64,000 nucleotides of DNA from Pyxidicoccus fallax (GCF_012933655.1 NZ_JABBJJ010000009.1:25723-89722); one strand, 5' to 3'. Counted from the first letter of the stretch, positions 7,866 through 18,322 are shown. Notes: generated by a model not told the origin, from the sequence alone. Numbers and translations are program-made.

Positions 7866-8692
7866 TGACACCGAGGCCGCTGGCGGGACGCACCCTGTTG
7901 ATGTCCGGAGGAAGCCGCGGAATCGGGCTCGCCATTGGCGTGGCGGCGGGCCGGCTCGGCGCCAACGTGGCCCTCCTGGCGAAGACGGACACCCCGGACC
8001 CACGGTTGCCGGGGACGGTGCACACGGCGGCCGCGGAAATCGAGGCCGCGGGCGGCCGGGCGCTCGCGGTGGTCGGTGACGTGCGGGACGAGGCGGACGT
8101 GCAGCGGGCCGTGGACGAGACGGTGGCTCGCTTCGGCGGCATCGACTTCTGCGTGAACAACGCCAGCGCCCTCGCCCCGCTCAAGACGGCGGAGCTGCCC
8201 GTCAAGCGCTTCGACCTGATGCAGCAGATCCAGCTCCGGGGGACGTTCCTGCTGACGCGCGCGGCCCTGCCGCACCTGTACCGCTCGCCGCACGCGCACA
8301 TCCTCTCGCTGTCGCCGCCCGTCAACCTCGCGCCGCACTGGATGGGGCGGCACCCGGCGTACACGATGGCCAAGTACGGGATGACGCTGCTGACGCTCGG
8401 CTGGGCCGCGGAGTTCGCCGAGGCGGGCATCGCCGCGAACGCCCTCTGGCCCCGCACGCTCATCGCCACCGCCGCCGTGAAGAACCTGCTCGGCGGTGAC
8501 GACTCGATGCAGCGGGCCCGCGCGCCGGAAATCATGGCGGACGCGGCCATGGCCATCCTCCAGCGCCCGCCGCGCGACTGCACCGGACACACGTTCATCG
8601 ACGAGGACGTCCTGCGCGCCGAGGGCCTCACCGACTTCAGCCGTTACGGGGGCGGACCGGACGTCCTGCTCGACCTCTACGTCGACCCCTGA
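7865..8692 (+). CDS. Short-chain dehydrogenase/reductase, HSDL2/citronellol-dehydrogenase-like
   Basis: A 275-residue classical SDR. It shows the cofactor loop SGGSRGIGLAIG, NNAS near residue 100, a catalytic Ser in ILSLSPP and the YxxxK pair in HPAYTMAKYGM. The combination SLSPP plus WMGRHPAYTMAKYGM is typical of the HSDL2 subgroup, which includes enzymes of acyclic terpene and long-chain fatty-acid metabolism. It would oxidise a hydroxyl group or reduce a carbonyl with NAD(P) in the operon's pathway. The start at 7865 shares one base with the TetR stop codon. The substrate is not determinable. A 61-base gap then leads to the acyl-CoA ligase. Confidence 0.85.
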   Translation: MTPRPLAGRTLLMSGGSRGIGLAIGVAAGRLGANVALLAKTDTPDPRLPGTVHTAAAEIEAAGGRALAVVGDVRDEADVQRAVDETVARFGGIDFCVNNASALAPLKTAELPVKRFDLMQQIQLRGTFLLTRAALPHLYRSPHAHILSLSPPVNLAPHWMGRHPAYTMAKYGMTLLTLGWAAEFAEAGIAANALWPRTLIATAAVKNLLGGDDSMQRARAPEIMADAAMAILQRPPRDCTGHTFIDEDVLRAEGLTDFSRYGGGPDVLLDLYVDP

Positions 8693-8753
8693 CGAGGAAG
8701 CAGCACACAGCACGAAAAGCACGTCTGGCAACAGAAACGGAGGAGGTGTGCCC

Positions 8754-10592
8754 ATGGGTCCGTTGCTCGCTGAGCTGGAAGCGCAGTGCCAATCTCAGGC
8801 GGAGAAGCTCACCGTCCCGCTGCTCCTCAAGCGCAATGCGGAGGAATACGCGACCTCCCCTGCCCTGAGTGCCGGAGACACGACGCTCACCTGGGCGCAG
8901 ATGCGAGAGCGGACCGCCGCCCTCGCGCGAGGGCTCGGGACGCTCGGGCTGAAGCGTGGCGAGCGGATGATGATCATGATGTCCAGCCGCCCCGAGCACT
9001 GGCTCATCGACCTCGCCGCGGCCCACCTGGGCGCCATCTCCTGTACCGCGTACCAGACACTGAGCACCGAGCAGGTGGGCTACGTCGCGCGGCACAGCGG
9101 CGCCACCGTGGTCGTCCTGGAGGGCGCGGACGAAGTCACCCGGTGGCGGCCCATCCTCGACACGCTGCCGGCGCTCCGGCGCATCATCGTCCTCGACGCG
9201 GCGGCCATCCCCACGGGGGACCCGCTCTTCACCCCGTTCGCCCGGGTGGAGGCCGCGGGACGCGCGCTGCACCAGGAGGCGCCCGGCGTCTTCGAGGACG
9301 GCTGGAAGGCCATCCGCCCCGAGGACCCCGTCGCGATGATGTACACGTCGGGCACCACGGGTGAGCCCAAGGGCGTGGTGCTGAGCCACCGCAACGTCTT
9401 CTATGAAGCCATCTCGGTGGACCTCGCCGTCCCCGTGCCGATGCGCACCGCGTCCATCGCCTACCTTCCGCTGGCGCACATCGCGGAGCGCGAGCTGGGC
9501 ATCTACCGCGCCCTCTACAAGGCGCTGCACGTGCACGTCTGCAACGACCCGGCGGGGGTGATGCCGCTGCTGGGCAAGGTGCGTCCGCCCGCGTTCTTCG
9601 GCGTACCGCGCCTCTGGGAGAAGCTCGCCGGAGGCCTGAAGGCGAAGCTGGCCGCGCTCGAACCCGCCCGGCGCGACCCCATCCTGGCCGCCCACGCGGT
9701 GGCGATGGAGGCCTTCCGACTGGAGGGCGCCGGCAAGCCCGTGCCCCCGGAGCTCCAGCAGAAGGCGGCGGAGGCGGAGGCCCGCGTCCTCAGGCCCCTG
9801 CGCCAGTCGTTCGGCCTGGACATGACCGAGTGGGCGAGCAGCGGCTCGGCGCCCATTCCCGTGGAGGTGCTCGAGTACCTCGGAGGCTTCGGCATCAAGG
9901 TGCTGGAGGTCTGGGGCATGAGCGAGACGACGGGCTGTGCCACCATCAACCTGCCCTCGAACTTCCGCCTGGGCTCCGTGGGCCGGCCCCTCCCCGGAGT
10001 CCACATCCGGCTGGCGGCGGATGGGGAGATCTTCGTCCGCGGGCCCATCGTGTTCCTCGGCTACCTCGACGAGAGCGGCCAGATTGCCAGCGCCGTCGAC
10101 CGGGAGGGCTGGCTCGCCACCGGCGACGTCGGCACGGTGGACGCCGATGGCTTCCTCTCCATCACCGACCGGAAGAAGGAGCTGCTCATCACGTCGACCG
10201 GGAAGAACATCGCGCCCTCCAAGATCGAAGGGATGCTGCGCGCGCACCCGCTCGTCGGCCAGGCAATGGCCATTGGTGACCGTCGCCCCTACGTGACGGC
10301 GCTCGTCTCGCTCGACCCGGAGGTCGCGCCGCTCTGGGCCGGTGCCCGGGGCATCACCGCGAAGTCACTGGCCGACCTCGCGCGCGATCCGGCCGTGCTC
10401 TCCGAGCTGGAGTCGCTCGTCGCCGCGACCAATGCCCGGCTCTCGCGGGCCGAGCAGATCAAGTGCTTCGAGACGGTGCCCGAGGCGTGGTCCCCCGCGA
10501 CGGGGGAAATCACGCTCACCCTCAAGCTCAAGCGCCGCGTGCTCCTCGACCGGTACGCCGACCGCATCGAGCGGTTCTACGCCAACGCCTGA
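8754..10592 (+). CDS. Long-chain acyl-CoA synthetase (AMP-forming)
   Basis: A 612-residue ANL-superfamily ligase that activates a fatty acid with ATP and CoA. Motifs in order: P-loop MYTSGTTGEPKGV (about residue 198), YLPLAHIAERE, the WGMSETTG motif, TGDVGTVDADGFL, and DRKKELLITSTGKNIAPSKIE with the conserved Arg/Lys hinge. The length and the FFGVPRLWEK motif fit the bacterial 'long-chain-fatty-acid-CoA ligase' type rather than a FAAL. The start at ATG 8754 follows a perfect AGGAGG at 8741-8746 with 7-base spacing. A GTG at 8748 is in frame but too close to that site. It feeds the two downstream dehydrogenases. Confidence 0.9.
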   Translation: MGPLLAELEAQCQSQAEKLTVPLLLKRNAEEYATSPALSAGDTTLTWAQMRERTAALARGLGTLGLKRGERMMIMMSSRPEHWLIDLAAAHLGAISCTAYQTLSTEQVGYVARHSGATVVVLEGADEVTRWRPILDTLPALRRIIVLDAAAIPTGDPLFTPFARVEAAGRALHQEAPGVFEDGWKAIRPEDPVAMMYTSGTTGEPKGVVLSHRNVFYEAISVDLAVPVPMRTASIAYLPLAHIAERELGIYRALYKALHVHVCNDPAGVMPLLGKVRPPAFFGVPRLWEKLAGGLKAKLAALEPARRDPILAAHAVAMEAFRLEGAGKPVPPELQQKAAEAEARVLRPLRQSFGLDMTEWASSGSAPIPVEVLEYLGGFGIKVLEVWGMSETTGCATINLPSNFRLGSVGRPLPGVHIRLAADGEIFVRGPIVFLGYLDESGQIASAVDREGWLATGDVGTVDADGFLSITDRKKELLITSTGKNIAPSKIEGMLRAHPLVGQAMAIGDRRPYVTALVSLDPEVAPLWAGARGITAKSLADLARDPAVLSELESLVAATNARLSRAEQIKCFETVPEAWSPATGEITLTLKLKRRVLLDRYADRIERFYANA

Positions 10593-10627
10593 CGCCTCAA
10601 CCGCCAGGTCCTCAAGGAAGCCTCCAC

Positions 10628-11767
10628 ATGCATGCGAGAACACCGGAGCAGGCCGCGTTCGCGGCGGCCATCGATGCCTTTTGCCGCGCGAAGACGGGGA
10701 CGCGCGCGCAACGCGACGCCCTGACCCGCAACGGCACCGAAGCCCACAGCCCTCCGCTCTATGCGCAGATGGCCGAGCTCGGCTGGCTCGGCGTGGGCAT
10801 CCCGCTGGAGTACGGCGGCTCGGGCGGCGGGATGACGGACATCTGCCTCTTCGCCGAGCGCACGTCGTACGGGCTCGCTCCGGTGGGCGGCTACGTCACC
10901 ACGGCGGTCGCCGCGGGCCCGTACATGAAGTTCGGGACCAGGGAGCAGCGGGAGAAGGTGCTCGGCGGCATCATCCGGGGTCGCGTGGAGGCCATCTCCA
11001 TCTCCGAGCCCGGCGCCGGCTCGGACGCCGCGGCCATCACCTGCCGCGCGGCACGGACGTCCGGTGGCTTCGTCATCAACGGGCAGAAGACCTGGTGCTC
11101 CAACGCGCACCTCGCGGACCACCTGCTGCTCGTGGCGCGCACGAGCAACTCGGGCTCACGGCACGAGGGGCTCACCATGTTCTGCGTCCCCGCGGGCACG
11201 CCGGGCATGGAGATTCGCGGCATCCCCACCCTGGGCGGCAAGGAGGTCAACGACGTCTACTTCACCGACTGCTTCCTGCCGGAGAGTACCGTGGTGGGCG
11301 CCGTGGACCAGGCGTGGCCGCAGCTGATGGCGGGGCTGAACAGCGAGCGGCTCATCCTCGCCGCGTCGATGCTCGGCCGGGGCCGGCGCGCGTTCGATGA
11401 CGCCGTTGCCTACGTGAAGGAGCGCAAGCAGTTCGGCAAGCCGGTGGGCTCCTTCCAGGCGCTCAAGCACCGCATCGCGGACCTCGCCATGGAGCTGGAC
11501 TGCTGCGAGCTGCTCCTCTACCGCGTGGCCGCGATGGCGGACGAGGCCCCGGAGCGGATGCTCCCGCGCGAGGCCTCCATGGCCAAGCTGAAGGCGACCG
11601 AGACGGCCAAGCGCGTGGCGCTCGAAGGCATGCAGATGATGGGCGGCTACGGCTACGCGCTCGAATACGACATGGAGTCGCACCTGCGCGCCACGGTCAT
11701 CTCCACCGTCTACGGCGGTACCAGCGAAATCCAGCGCGACATCATCGGCAAGACGCTCGGGCTCTGA
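10628..11767 (+). CDS. Acyl-CoA dehydrogenase, first of two
   Basis: A 379-residue FAD-dependent acyl-CoA dehydrogenase, full length. It shows the flavin/substrate motif SISEPGAGSDAAAI, the middle beta-domain with NGQKTWCSNA, and the C-terminal helical domain with KQFGKPVGSFQALKHRIADLAMEL and QMMGGYGY. The C-terminal signature is VYGGTSEIQ. The position that holds the catalytic Glu in medium-chain enzymes (IYEGTS) is Gly here, as in the isovaleryl/long-chain-type subset where the base lies elsewhere, so it may prefer branched or long substrates. It introduces the alpha-beta double bond for the hydratases in the operon. The 35-base gap after the ligase and the 11-base gap to the next gene fit one transcript. 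Confidence 0.88.
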   Translation: MHARTPEQAAFAAAIDAFCRAKTGTRAQRDALTRNGTEAHSPPLYAQMAELGWLGVGIPLEYGGSGGGMTDICLFAERTSYGLAPVGGYVTTAVAAGPYMKFGTREQREKVLGGIIRGRVEAISISEPGAGSDAAAITCRAARTSGGFVINGQKTWCSNAHLADHLLLVARTSNSGSRHEGLTMFCVPAGTPGMEIRGIPTLGGKEVNDVYFTDCFLPESTVVGAVDQAWPQLMAGLNSERLILAASMLGRGRRAFDDAVAYVKERKQFGKPVGSFQALKHRIADLAMELDCCELLLYRVAAMADEAPERMLPREASMAKLKATETAKRVALEGMQMMGGYGYALEYDMESHLRATVISTVYGGTSEIQRDIIGKTLGL

Positions 11768-11778
11768 AGGAGACAGAC

Positions 11779-12930
11779 ATGACGGCGGCACGTTCACGAT
11801 GGAGCTCGGACGAGCTCGAGCAGGTGCGCAACCTCGCGGCCAGCTACTTCACGAAGGAAGTCCTCCCCAACGTCCCCAAGCACGTGGCGCAGGGATATCC
11901 GGACAAGGCGCTCTACCGTCGGGCGGGCGAGCTGGGGCTCTTGTGCATGTCCATCCCGGAGGCCTACGGCGGCGGTGGCGGCACCTTCGCCCATGAGGCG
12001 GTGCTCATCGAGGAGCAGGTTCGCGCCGGAGACCCGTCCATGGGCTTCGCGGTCCACTGCACCATCGTCGCGCACTACGTCCTCGCGTACGCGTCCGAGG
12101 CCCAGAAGAAGCGGTGGCTGCCGAAGCTCGCGAGCGGCGAGTGGGTGGGCGCCATCGCGATGACGGAGCCGGGCACGGGCTCGGACCTCCAGGCCATCTC
12201 CACCCGCGCGGTGCGTGACGGCGACTTCTACCGGGTGAGCGGGTCGAAGACGTTCATCTCCAACGGCCGCGTGTGCGACTTCCTCATCATCGCGGCGCGG
12301 ACGGGAGACGCGAAGGGCCACGCCGGCATCTCCCTGCTGTGTGCCGAGGTCTCCGACACCACGCCCGGCTTCGAGCGGGGCCGCATCCTCGACAAGCTCG
12401 GAGGCAAGGGGCAGGACACGACGGAGCTGTTCTTCGACGACCTGAAGATCCCCGCCACCAATGTCCTGGGCGGCGAGGAGGGCCAGGGCTTCATCCAGCT
12501 GATGCAGCAGCTCCCCCAGGAGCGGCTGAGCACCGCCCTCATCGCCATGGCGAGCCTGGAGCGGGCCGTGGACCTGACGGTGGAGTACACCAAGCAGCGG
12601 CACGCCTTCGGCAAGCCGCTTTTCGCCCTGCAGAACACGCGCTTCGAGCTGGCCGAGTGCGCGACCCTGCGGCGGGTCTGCCGGTCGTTCATCGACGACT
12701 GCATCGAGTCCCACCTCAAAGGAGGGCTCGACGTGACGACCGCCGCCATGGCCAAATACTGGGTGACCGACCAGGCGTGCATCGTCGCGGATCGATGCCT
12801 GCAGCTGTTTGGAGGCTACGGGTACATGAAGGAGTACCCCATTGCCCACCTCTTTGCCGATACCCGCGTCTTGCGGATCCTCGCCGGCGCGAACGAGGTC
12901 ATGAAAGAGCTCGTCGCCCGTTCCCTGTAA
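11779..12930 (+). CDS. Acyl-CoA dehydrogenase, second of two
   Basis: A 383-residue acyl-CoA dehydrogenase, not closely similar to its upstream neighbour. It shows [30 protein letters not shown], the long-chain-type segment [29 protein letters not shown], and [20 protein letters not shown]. It ends in [19 protein letters not shown]. The DxKGQDTxELFF segment resembles long-chain (LCAD-like) enzymes. Having two different dehydrogenases beside one ligase suggests two substrate lengths or a heteromeric enzyme; neither can be decided from sequence. It uses FAD and passes electrons to an electron-transfer flavoprotein not encoded here. Confidence 0.88.
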   Translation: MTAARSRWSSDELEQVRNLAASYFTKEVLPNVPKHVAQGYPDKALYRRAGELGLLCMSIPEAYGGGGGTFAHEAVLIEEQVRAGDPSMGFAVHCTIVAHYVLAYASEAQKKRWLPKLASGEWVGAIAMTEPGTGSDLQAISTRAVRDGDFYRVSGSKTFISNGRVCDFLIIAARTGDAKGHAGISLLCAEVSDTTPGFERGRILDKLGGKGQDTTELFFDDLKIPATNVLGGEEGQGFIQLMQQLPQERLSTALIAMASLERAVDLTVEYTKQRHAFGKPLFALQNTRFELAECATLRRVCRSFIDDCIESHLKGGLDVTTAAMAKYWVTDQACIVADRCLQLFGGYGYMKEYPIAHLFADTRVLRILAGANEVMKELVARSL

Positions 12931-12961
12931 CCCTCAACCGACTCTCCCAAGGAGGCTCCCG

Positions 12962-14173
<1,212 letters not shown>

Positions 14174-14215
14174 TTGTCCTCCCCTACTTCCATTGAACGA
14201 GCTTCGAGCGAACCC

Positions 14216-16393
14216 ATGAGCGAACAGAACACCATCCGCTGGGACAAGGACGCCGACGGCATCGTCGTCTTGACGATGGATGACCCGAGCCAGTCCGCCA
14301 ACACGATGAACGCCGCGTACATGAAGTCCATGCGCGCGACGGTGGACCGCCTCGTCAAGGAGAAGGCCAGCATCACGGGCGTGGTCATCACCTCGGCGAA
14401 GAAGACCTTCTTCGCGGGCGGCGACCTGAACGACCTGCGCGACGTGAAGAAGGAACACGCCAAGCAGGTCTTCGAGATGGGCCAGGAGATCAAGGCGCAG
14501 CTGCGCGCGCTGGAGACGCTGGGCAAGCCCGTGGTTGCCGCCATCAACGGCGCGGCGCTGGGCGGTGGCCTGGAGATCGCGCTCGCGTGCCACCGCCGCA
14601 TCATCGCGGACGTGAAGGGCGCGCAGGTGGGCCTGCCGGAGGTGACGCTGGGCCTGCTGCCCGGTGGCGGCGGCGTGGTGCGCACGGTGCGGATGCTCGG
14701 CATCGTGGATGCGCTGATGAAGGTGCTGATGCAGGGCCAGCGCTACAAGCCGCAGGAGGCGAAGGAGCTGGGCCTGGTGCACGAGGTGGTGGACTCGGTG
14801 GAGGCGCTGCTGCCCGCGGCCAAGGCGTGGGTGAAGGCGAACCCGAGCGCGCAGCAGCCGTGGGACCAGAAGGGCTACAAGATTCCGGGCGGCACCCCGA
14901 CGCACCCGGCGTTCGCGGCGAACCTGCCCGCGTTTCCCGCCAACCTGCGCAAGCAGCTCAAGGGCGCGAACATGCCGGCGCCGCGCGCCATCATGGCCGT
15001 GGCCGTTGAGAGCACGCAGGTGGACGTCGACACCGCGTTCACCATCGAGTCGCGTTACTTCACCGAGCTGGTCACGGGCCAGGTCGCGAAGAACATGATT
15101 CAGGCGTTCTTCTTCGACATGCAGCACATCAACTCGGGTGGTGGGCGGCCGAAGGGATACCCGCAGCACACGGCGAAGAAGGTCGGCGTGCTCGGCGCGG
15201 GCATGATGGGCGCGGGTATCGCGTATGTGTGCGCGAAGGCCGGCATCGAGGTGGTGCTCAAGGACGTGAGCCTCGCCGCCGCCGAGAAGGGCAAGCAGTA
15301 CTCGGTGAAGCTGGTGGAGAAGGGCATCGAGAAGGGCAAGGTCACCAAGGAGAAGGGCGAGGCGCTGCTGGCGCGCATCACCCCCGCCGCGGATGCCGCC
15401 GCGCTCAAGGGCTGCGACCTGGTCATCGAGGCCGTCTTCGAGGACGTGAAGCTCAAGCACAAGGTGTTCCAGGAGATTCAGGACGTGGTGGCTCCGGACG
15501 CGGTGCTGGGGTCCAACACCTCCACCCTGCCCATCACCCTGCTCGCCGAGGGCGTGAAGCGGCCGGCGGACTTCGTCGGCCTGCACTTCTTCTCGCCTGT
15601 GGACAAGATGCCGCTGCTGGAGATCATCGCCGGCAAGGGCACGAGCGACGCGACGCTGGCGAAGGCCATGGACATCGCGGCTCAGATTGGGAAGACGCCC
15701 ATCGTCGTCAACGACAGCCGCGGCTTCTTCACCAGCCGGGTGATTGGCACGTTCCTGAATGAGGCCATCGCCATGGTCGGCGAGGGCATCTCGCCCGCGT
15801 CCATCGAGCAGGCGGGGCTCCAGGCCGGCTACCCGGCGGCGCCGCTGCAGCTGATGGACGAACTCACCCTGACGCTGCCCCGGAAGATCCGCCAGGAGAC
15901 GCAGGCCGCCGTGATTGCCGCCGGCAAGCAGTGGGATGACCACGGCAGCTACGCGGTCATGGACGCGATGATCGACAAGCACGACCGCAAGGGCCGCTCC
16001 ACGGGTGGCGGCTTCTACGACTACGTCGATGGCAAGCGCACGAACCTGTGGCCGGGGCTGACGCAGCACTTCACGAAGCCCGGGTACACGATTCCGTTCG
16101 AGGACATGAAGGAGCGGATGATGTTCGCGGAGGCCATCGACACGGTGCGCTGCTTCGACGAGGGCGTGCTGCGCTCGGCGGCGGATGCGAACGTGGGCTC
16201 CATCCTCGGCATCGGCTTCCCGGCGTGGACGGGCGGCGTGGTGCAGTTCATCAACGGCTACGAGGGGCCCACGGGCACGGGGCCTCGCGGCTTCGTCCTC
16301 CGCGCGCGCGAGCTGGCGGAGCGGTACGGCAAGCACTTCCTGCCGCCCGCGTCGCTCGTGGCGAAGGCCGAGAAGGGCGAGCTGCTGAAGTAG
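14216..16393 (+). CDS. fadB: Multifunctional fatty-acid oxidation enzyme: enoyl-CoA hydratase / 3-hydroxyacyl-CoA dehydrogenase
   Basis: A 725-residue protein, the length of E. coli FadB. The N-terminal crotonase domain (residues 1-190) has FAGGDLNDLRD, NGAALGGGLEIALAC and GLPEVTLGLLPGGGG with both catalytic carboxylates. The NAD-binding 3-hydroxyacyl-CoA dehydrogenase domain starts near residue 323 (GVLGAGMMGAGIAYVCAKAG) and includes SNTSTLPIT and HFFSPVDKMPLLEII. Two C-terminal dehydrogenase domains follow (to residue 725). ATG 14216 gives the family N-terminus; a TTG at 14174 directly after the thiolase stop is in frame but adds an atypical stretch. The last 51 codons and the terminator behind them are duplicated at 27331-27560, which marks this 3' end as the recombination point of the adjacent accessory island. 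Confidence 0.93.
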   Translation: MSEQNTIRWDKDADGIVVLTMDDPSQSANTMNAAYMKSMRATVDRLVKEKASITGVVITSAKKTFFAGGDLNDLRDVKKEHAKQVFEMGQEIKAQLRALETLGKPVVAAINGAALGGGLEIALACHRRIIADVKGAQVGLPEVTLGLLPGGGGVVRTVRMLGIVDALMKVLMQGQRYKPQEAKELGLVHEVVDSVEALLPAAKAWVKANPSAQQPWDQKGYKIPGGTPTHPAFAANLPAFPANLRKQLKGANMPAPRAIMAVAVESTQVDVDTAFTIESRYFTELVTGQVAKNMIQAFFFDMQHINSGGGRPKGYPQHTAKKVGVLGAGMMGAGIAYVCAKAGIEVVLKDVSLAAAEKGKQYSVKLVEKGIEKGKVTKEKGEALLARITPAADAAALKGCDLVIEAVFEDVKLKHKVFQEIQDVVAPDAVLGSNTSTLPITLLAEGVKRPADFVGLHFFSPVDKMPLLEIIAGKGTSDATLAKAMDIAAQIGKTPIVVNDSRGFFTSRVIGTFLNEAIAMVGEGISPASIEQAGLQAGYPAAPLQLMDELTLTLPRKIRQETQAAVIAAGKQWDDHGSYAVMDAMIDKHDRKGRSTGGGFYDYVDGKRTNLWPGLTQHFTKPGYTIPFEDMKERMMFAEAIDTVRCFDEGVLRSAADANVGSILGIGFPAWTGGVVQFINGYEGPTGTGPRGFVLRARELAERYGKHFLPPASLVAKAEKGELLK

Positions 16394-16395
16394 TT

Positions 16396-16415
16396 ACGGG
16401 GACCTGAGTCCCCGT
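16396..16415 (+). terminator. First hairpin after fadB
   Basis: ACGGGGAC (16396-16403), loop CTGA, GTCCCCGT (16408-16415): a perfect 8-bp stem directly behind the fadB stop. A diverged equivalent (ACCGGGA/TCCCGGT, 27486-27504) follows the duplicated fadB end. Confidence 0.6.
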
Positions 16416-16437
16416 AGGAAATCTGGACGGGAAGACG

Positions 16438-16478
16438 CGACGGCGGCACGGGTCACCCAACCGTGCCGCCGTCGTTCT
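16438..16478 (+). terminator. Strong intrinsic terminator of the fatty-acid operon
   Basis: CGACGGCGGCACGG (16438-16451) pairs perfectly with CCGTGCCGCCGTCG (16461-16474) around a 9-base loop and is followed by TTCTTTC. It faces the convergent sitI gene that stops at 16543. Related copies occur at 27530-27560 and around 30011-30060. Confidence 0.8.
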
Positions 16479-16542
16479 TTCAGCCGGCGTCTCAGGGCAT
16501 GCAAACCCTTCCCATTCACCGGCGCCAGATTCGGGCATGAAG

Positions 16543-16893
16543 CTACTCAGGGTCTAGCTCCCACGTGCCCTCTTCCCACCCCTTCAATGTCTGTTGGGCC
16601 CCAAAGGCGACAAGTCCCTCTCCCTTGGCCGCCTTCTCCAATACTGCTCTGGCTTCGGCAGTGCGGTAACGAAGCAGGAACGCTGCAGCCGTGGTCCGTA
16701 CATCCACCCTGGGATGCTTCAAGAGGACGCATAGCGCAGCTCTTCCTTCATCACCACGGGCACGAAGCTCTTCAAACGCTGCGACGTATCGGTCGCCGTG
16801 CTTGTCTTCCGGATCCGCACCTGCCTGGAAGATCGCATCCGTCTGTGTCGCGACGTTCTCTGCAAATTCTCTGACCAGTTCCTCCAGAGTCAT
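16543..16893 (-). CDS. sitI: DUF2019 protein, probable SitI-type immunity protein (copy 1, orphan)
   Basis: A 116-residue helical protein of the DUF2019 family with HEAT-like repeats (RGDEGRAALCVLLKHPRVDV, then RTTAAAFLLRYRTAEARAVLEKA). It is strongly similar over its full length to the gene at 28119-28469, including identical length and the LDPE end. In that copy it directly follows an intact SitA-like lipoprotein toxin gene with ATGA overlap. Here the same ATGA overlap exists, but with a 30-codon toxin remnant. The inferred role is cytoplasmic binding and neutralisation of the cognate toxin nuclease domain; as an orphan it would protect against toxin received from relatives. The family is known; the immunity function is inferred from position. 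Confidence 0.7.
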   Translation of the reverse strand: MTLEELVREFAENVATQTDAIFQAGADPEDKHGDRYVAAFEELRARGDEGRAALCVLLKHPRVDVRTTAAAFLLRYRTAEARAVLEKAAKGEGLVAFGAQQTLKGWEEGTWELDPE

Positions 16894-16986
16894 CGCCAGA
16901 CTCCCTTTTTGATGTTTTCAATGGCGAGCAAGCCGAAGTCGCGTTGAGCTGCGTAGGATTTCGTGCTCAGCCACTCTCGAAAACAT
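16890..16986 (-). pseudogene. sitA: Remnant of a sitA-type toxin gene (start region fused to the last 30 codons)
   Basis: Read on the minus strand, about 30 codons give REWLSTKSYAAQRDFGLL... and end in NIKKGVWR plus TGA, matching the end of the intact toxin at 28466-29815 (REWLSTQSYQAQRDFG...NIGKGIWR). Immediately upstream (16984-17056) the sequence matches the start codon and leader of the intact copy (29813-29884). The whole middle of the gene is therefore deleted. The ATG at 16986 is out of frame with the remnant, so no shortened toxin can be made. The ATGA overlap with sitI copy 1 is preserved. Confidence 0.85.
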
Positions 16987-17056
16987 GCAGCGCTCTCGGC
17001 CTTGATTTCCCTGGCATGTCATACCACGCCAGAAAAGCTGGCTGGCTCATGTCCCG

Positions 17057-18322
17057 TCACTCCGAGGAGGGCTGTGTCGTCACCTCATCCGGATTGCGCT
17101 TCACGAACCGGGCGACGTCTGGGCGGGGCTCCGGGGTCGCATCCCGTGTCGGAATGGCGTCCGGCCCACCCAAGTTGATGCCGAGTGGGAGTGAGATTCC
17201 TCCTTCGCCGCCGGGCAACTCCAGCTCGGCCAGTCTCTCCCCCGACTCCACGAGCGCCAGCTGGACCTCCCGCACCGCCTCCTCGCCTCCGTAGGCGCCG
17301 AACCGGGCCAGCGCCGTGCGCAGTACCGCCTCCAGCTCGGCGGCCGTCGCGAAGCGCTCCGCAGGGTTGCGCCGCAGGAGCGTGTGGAGGATGTCGCGGA
17401 GTGGAACAGAGAGCCCGGCCGCCGCGCGCTCCACGTCCTCGGAGCGGTAGCTCATGGCGCACCAGATGGCGTCTTCTGCGGACGGAGGCAGCTCCGTCAC
17501 CATGGACGCCACCGAGGCCGCGAGCACCTGCTCCCGCTCCTCCTTCGAGAGCCGTGCCTCCAGCTCCTCGATTCTCAGGTCGGCCGGGTCGTAGAGGTGG
17601 CGGCCCGTCGAGAATTCCAGCAGCGTCAGCCCCAGGGAAAAGAGGTCGGCGCGAGCGTCCACGACTGCTCCCAGCAGAGCCTCGGGTGCGGCGTACATCA
17701 CTTCGCCTTGAGGCCGGGGCAGTGTGGTGTTCAGCCGCCCCGCCAGACGAGAGAACGCCACACCAAAGTCGGTCAGCTTCACGCCGCCGCCAGGCTCGAG
17801 CCGGATACGGTCCGGGTTGATGTCGCGGTTGACAATGCCCAGGGGAATGCCTGCTTCGTCCGTGCGTGCGTGGGCGTAGGCAAGTGCCTCGGCCACCTGC
17901 GCCGCCACGTACAGCACGAAGGCGTCCGAGAAGTAGCGGCCCCGCGTCTGGGCGATGGCCAACAGTGTGTTCAGCGAGAGGCCCTCCACGCTCTCGACCG
18001 CGACGCACAGCCCGTGCCCCATCTCGAACAGGCCGTGGACGCGCGCGATGCCGGGATGCCGGAGGTACCGGGCCAGCCGCACCTCCTCCTCCAACCGGGC
18101 GCGCGTCCGCTGGTACTTCTCCGAGCTGCTCGCGAGCGCCGGAAGCGCGAGGCACTTGAGAAGTACCTGGGCCTGAGCACCCGCCGGGGTGCGGGGCCGG
18201 ACAACGAGGAGGAGCTCCCCGTGGCGCCCTGTCCCCAGGTCCTGAATGAACTCGTAGCGGGTGTCGCCATTCGTGAAGAGGACACTGCCTTCCACAGGGC
18301 GTGAACCCTGACCGCTGGACAT
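17057..18322 (-). CDS. Ser/Thr protein kinase-like protein with degenerate catalytic loop
   Basis: A 421-residue cytoplasmic protein kinase-fold protein without a transmembrane segment. The glycine-rich loop (LGTGRHGE), the ATP-binding Lys (Lys56 in VLLKCL) and DFG (185-187) are present. The catalytic loop reads NRDINPDR instead of HRDxKPxN: His becomes Asn165, Lys becomes Asn169 and the metal-binding Asn becomes Arg172. It may be a weak or pseudo-kinase. After the C-lobe (to about residue 350) is a Pro-rich tail ending in RNPDEVTTQPSSE. A diverged copy of this tail lies upstream of the intact toxin at 29885-29950, so kinase-sitA-sitI is an inherited order. AGGAG precedes the start. Its substrate and signal are unknown. 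Confidence 0.85.
   Translation of the reverse strand: MSSGQGSRPVEGSVLFTNGDTRYEFIQDLGTGRHGELLLVVRPRTPAGAQAQVLLKCLALPALASSSEKYQRTRARLEEEVRLARYLRHPGIARVHGLFEMGHGLCVAVESVEGLSLNTLLAIAQTRGRYFSDAFVLYVAAQVAEALAYAHARTDEAGIPLGIVNRDINPDRIRLEPGGGVKLTDFGVAFSRLAGRLNTTLPRPQGEVMYAAPEALLGAVVDARADLFSLGLTLLEFSTGRHLYDPADLRIEELEARLSKEEREQVLAASVASMVTELPPSAEDAIWCAMSYRSEDVERAAAGLSVPLRDILHTLLRRNPAERFATAAELEAVLRTALARFGAYGGEEAVREVQLALVESGERLAELELPGGEGGISLPLGINLGGPDAIPTRDATPEPRPDVARFVKRNPDEVTTQPSSE

Noticed and set aside
16690..16912. Short plus-strand frames opposite sitI copy 1
   Set aside because: Antisense to a gene with two recognisable paralogues in the window; no start signal or homology.
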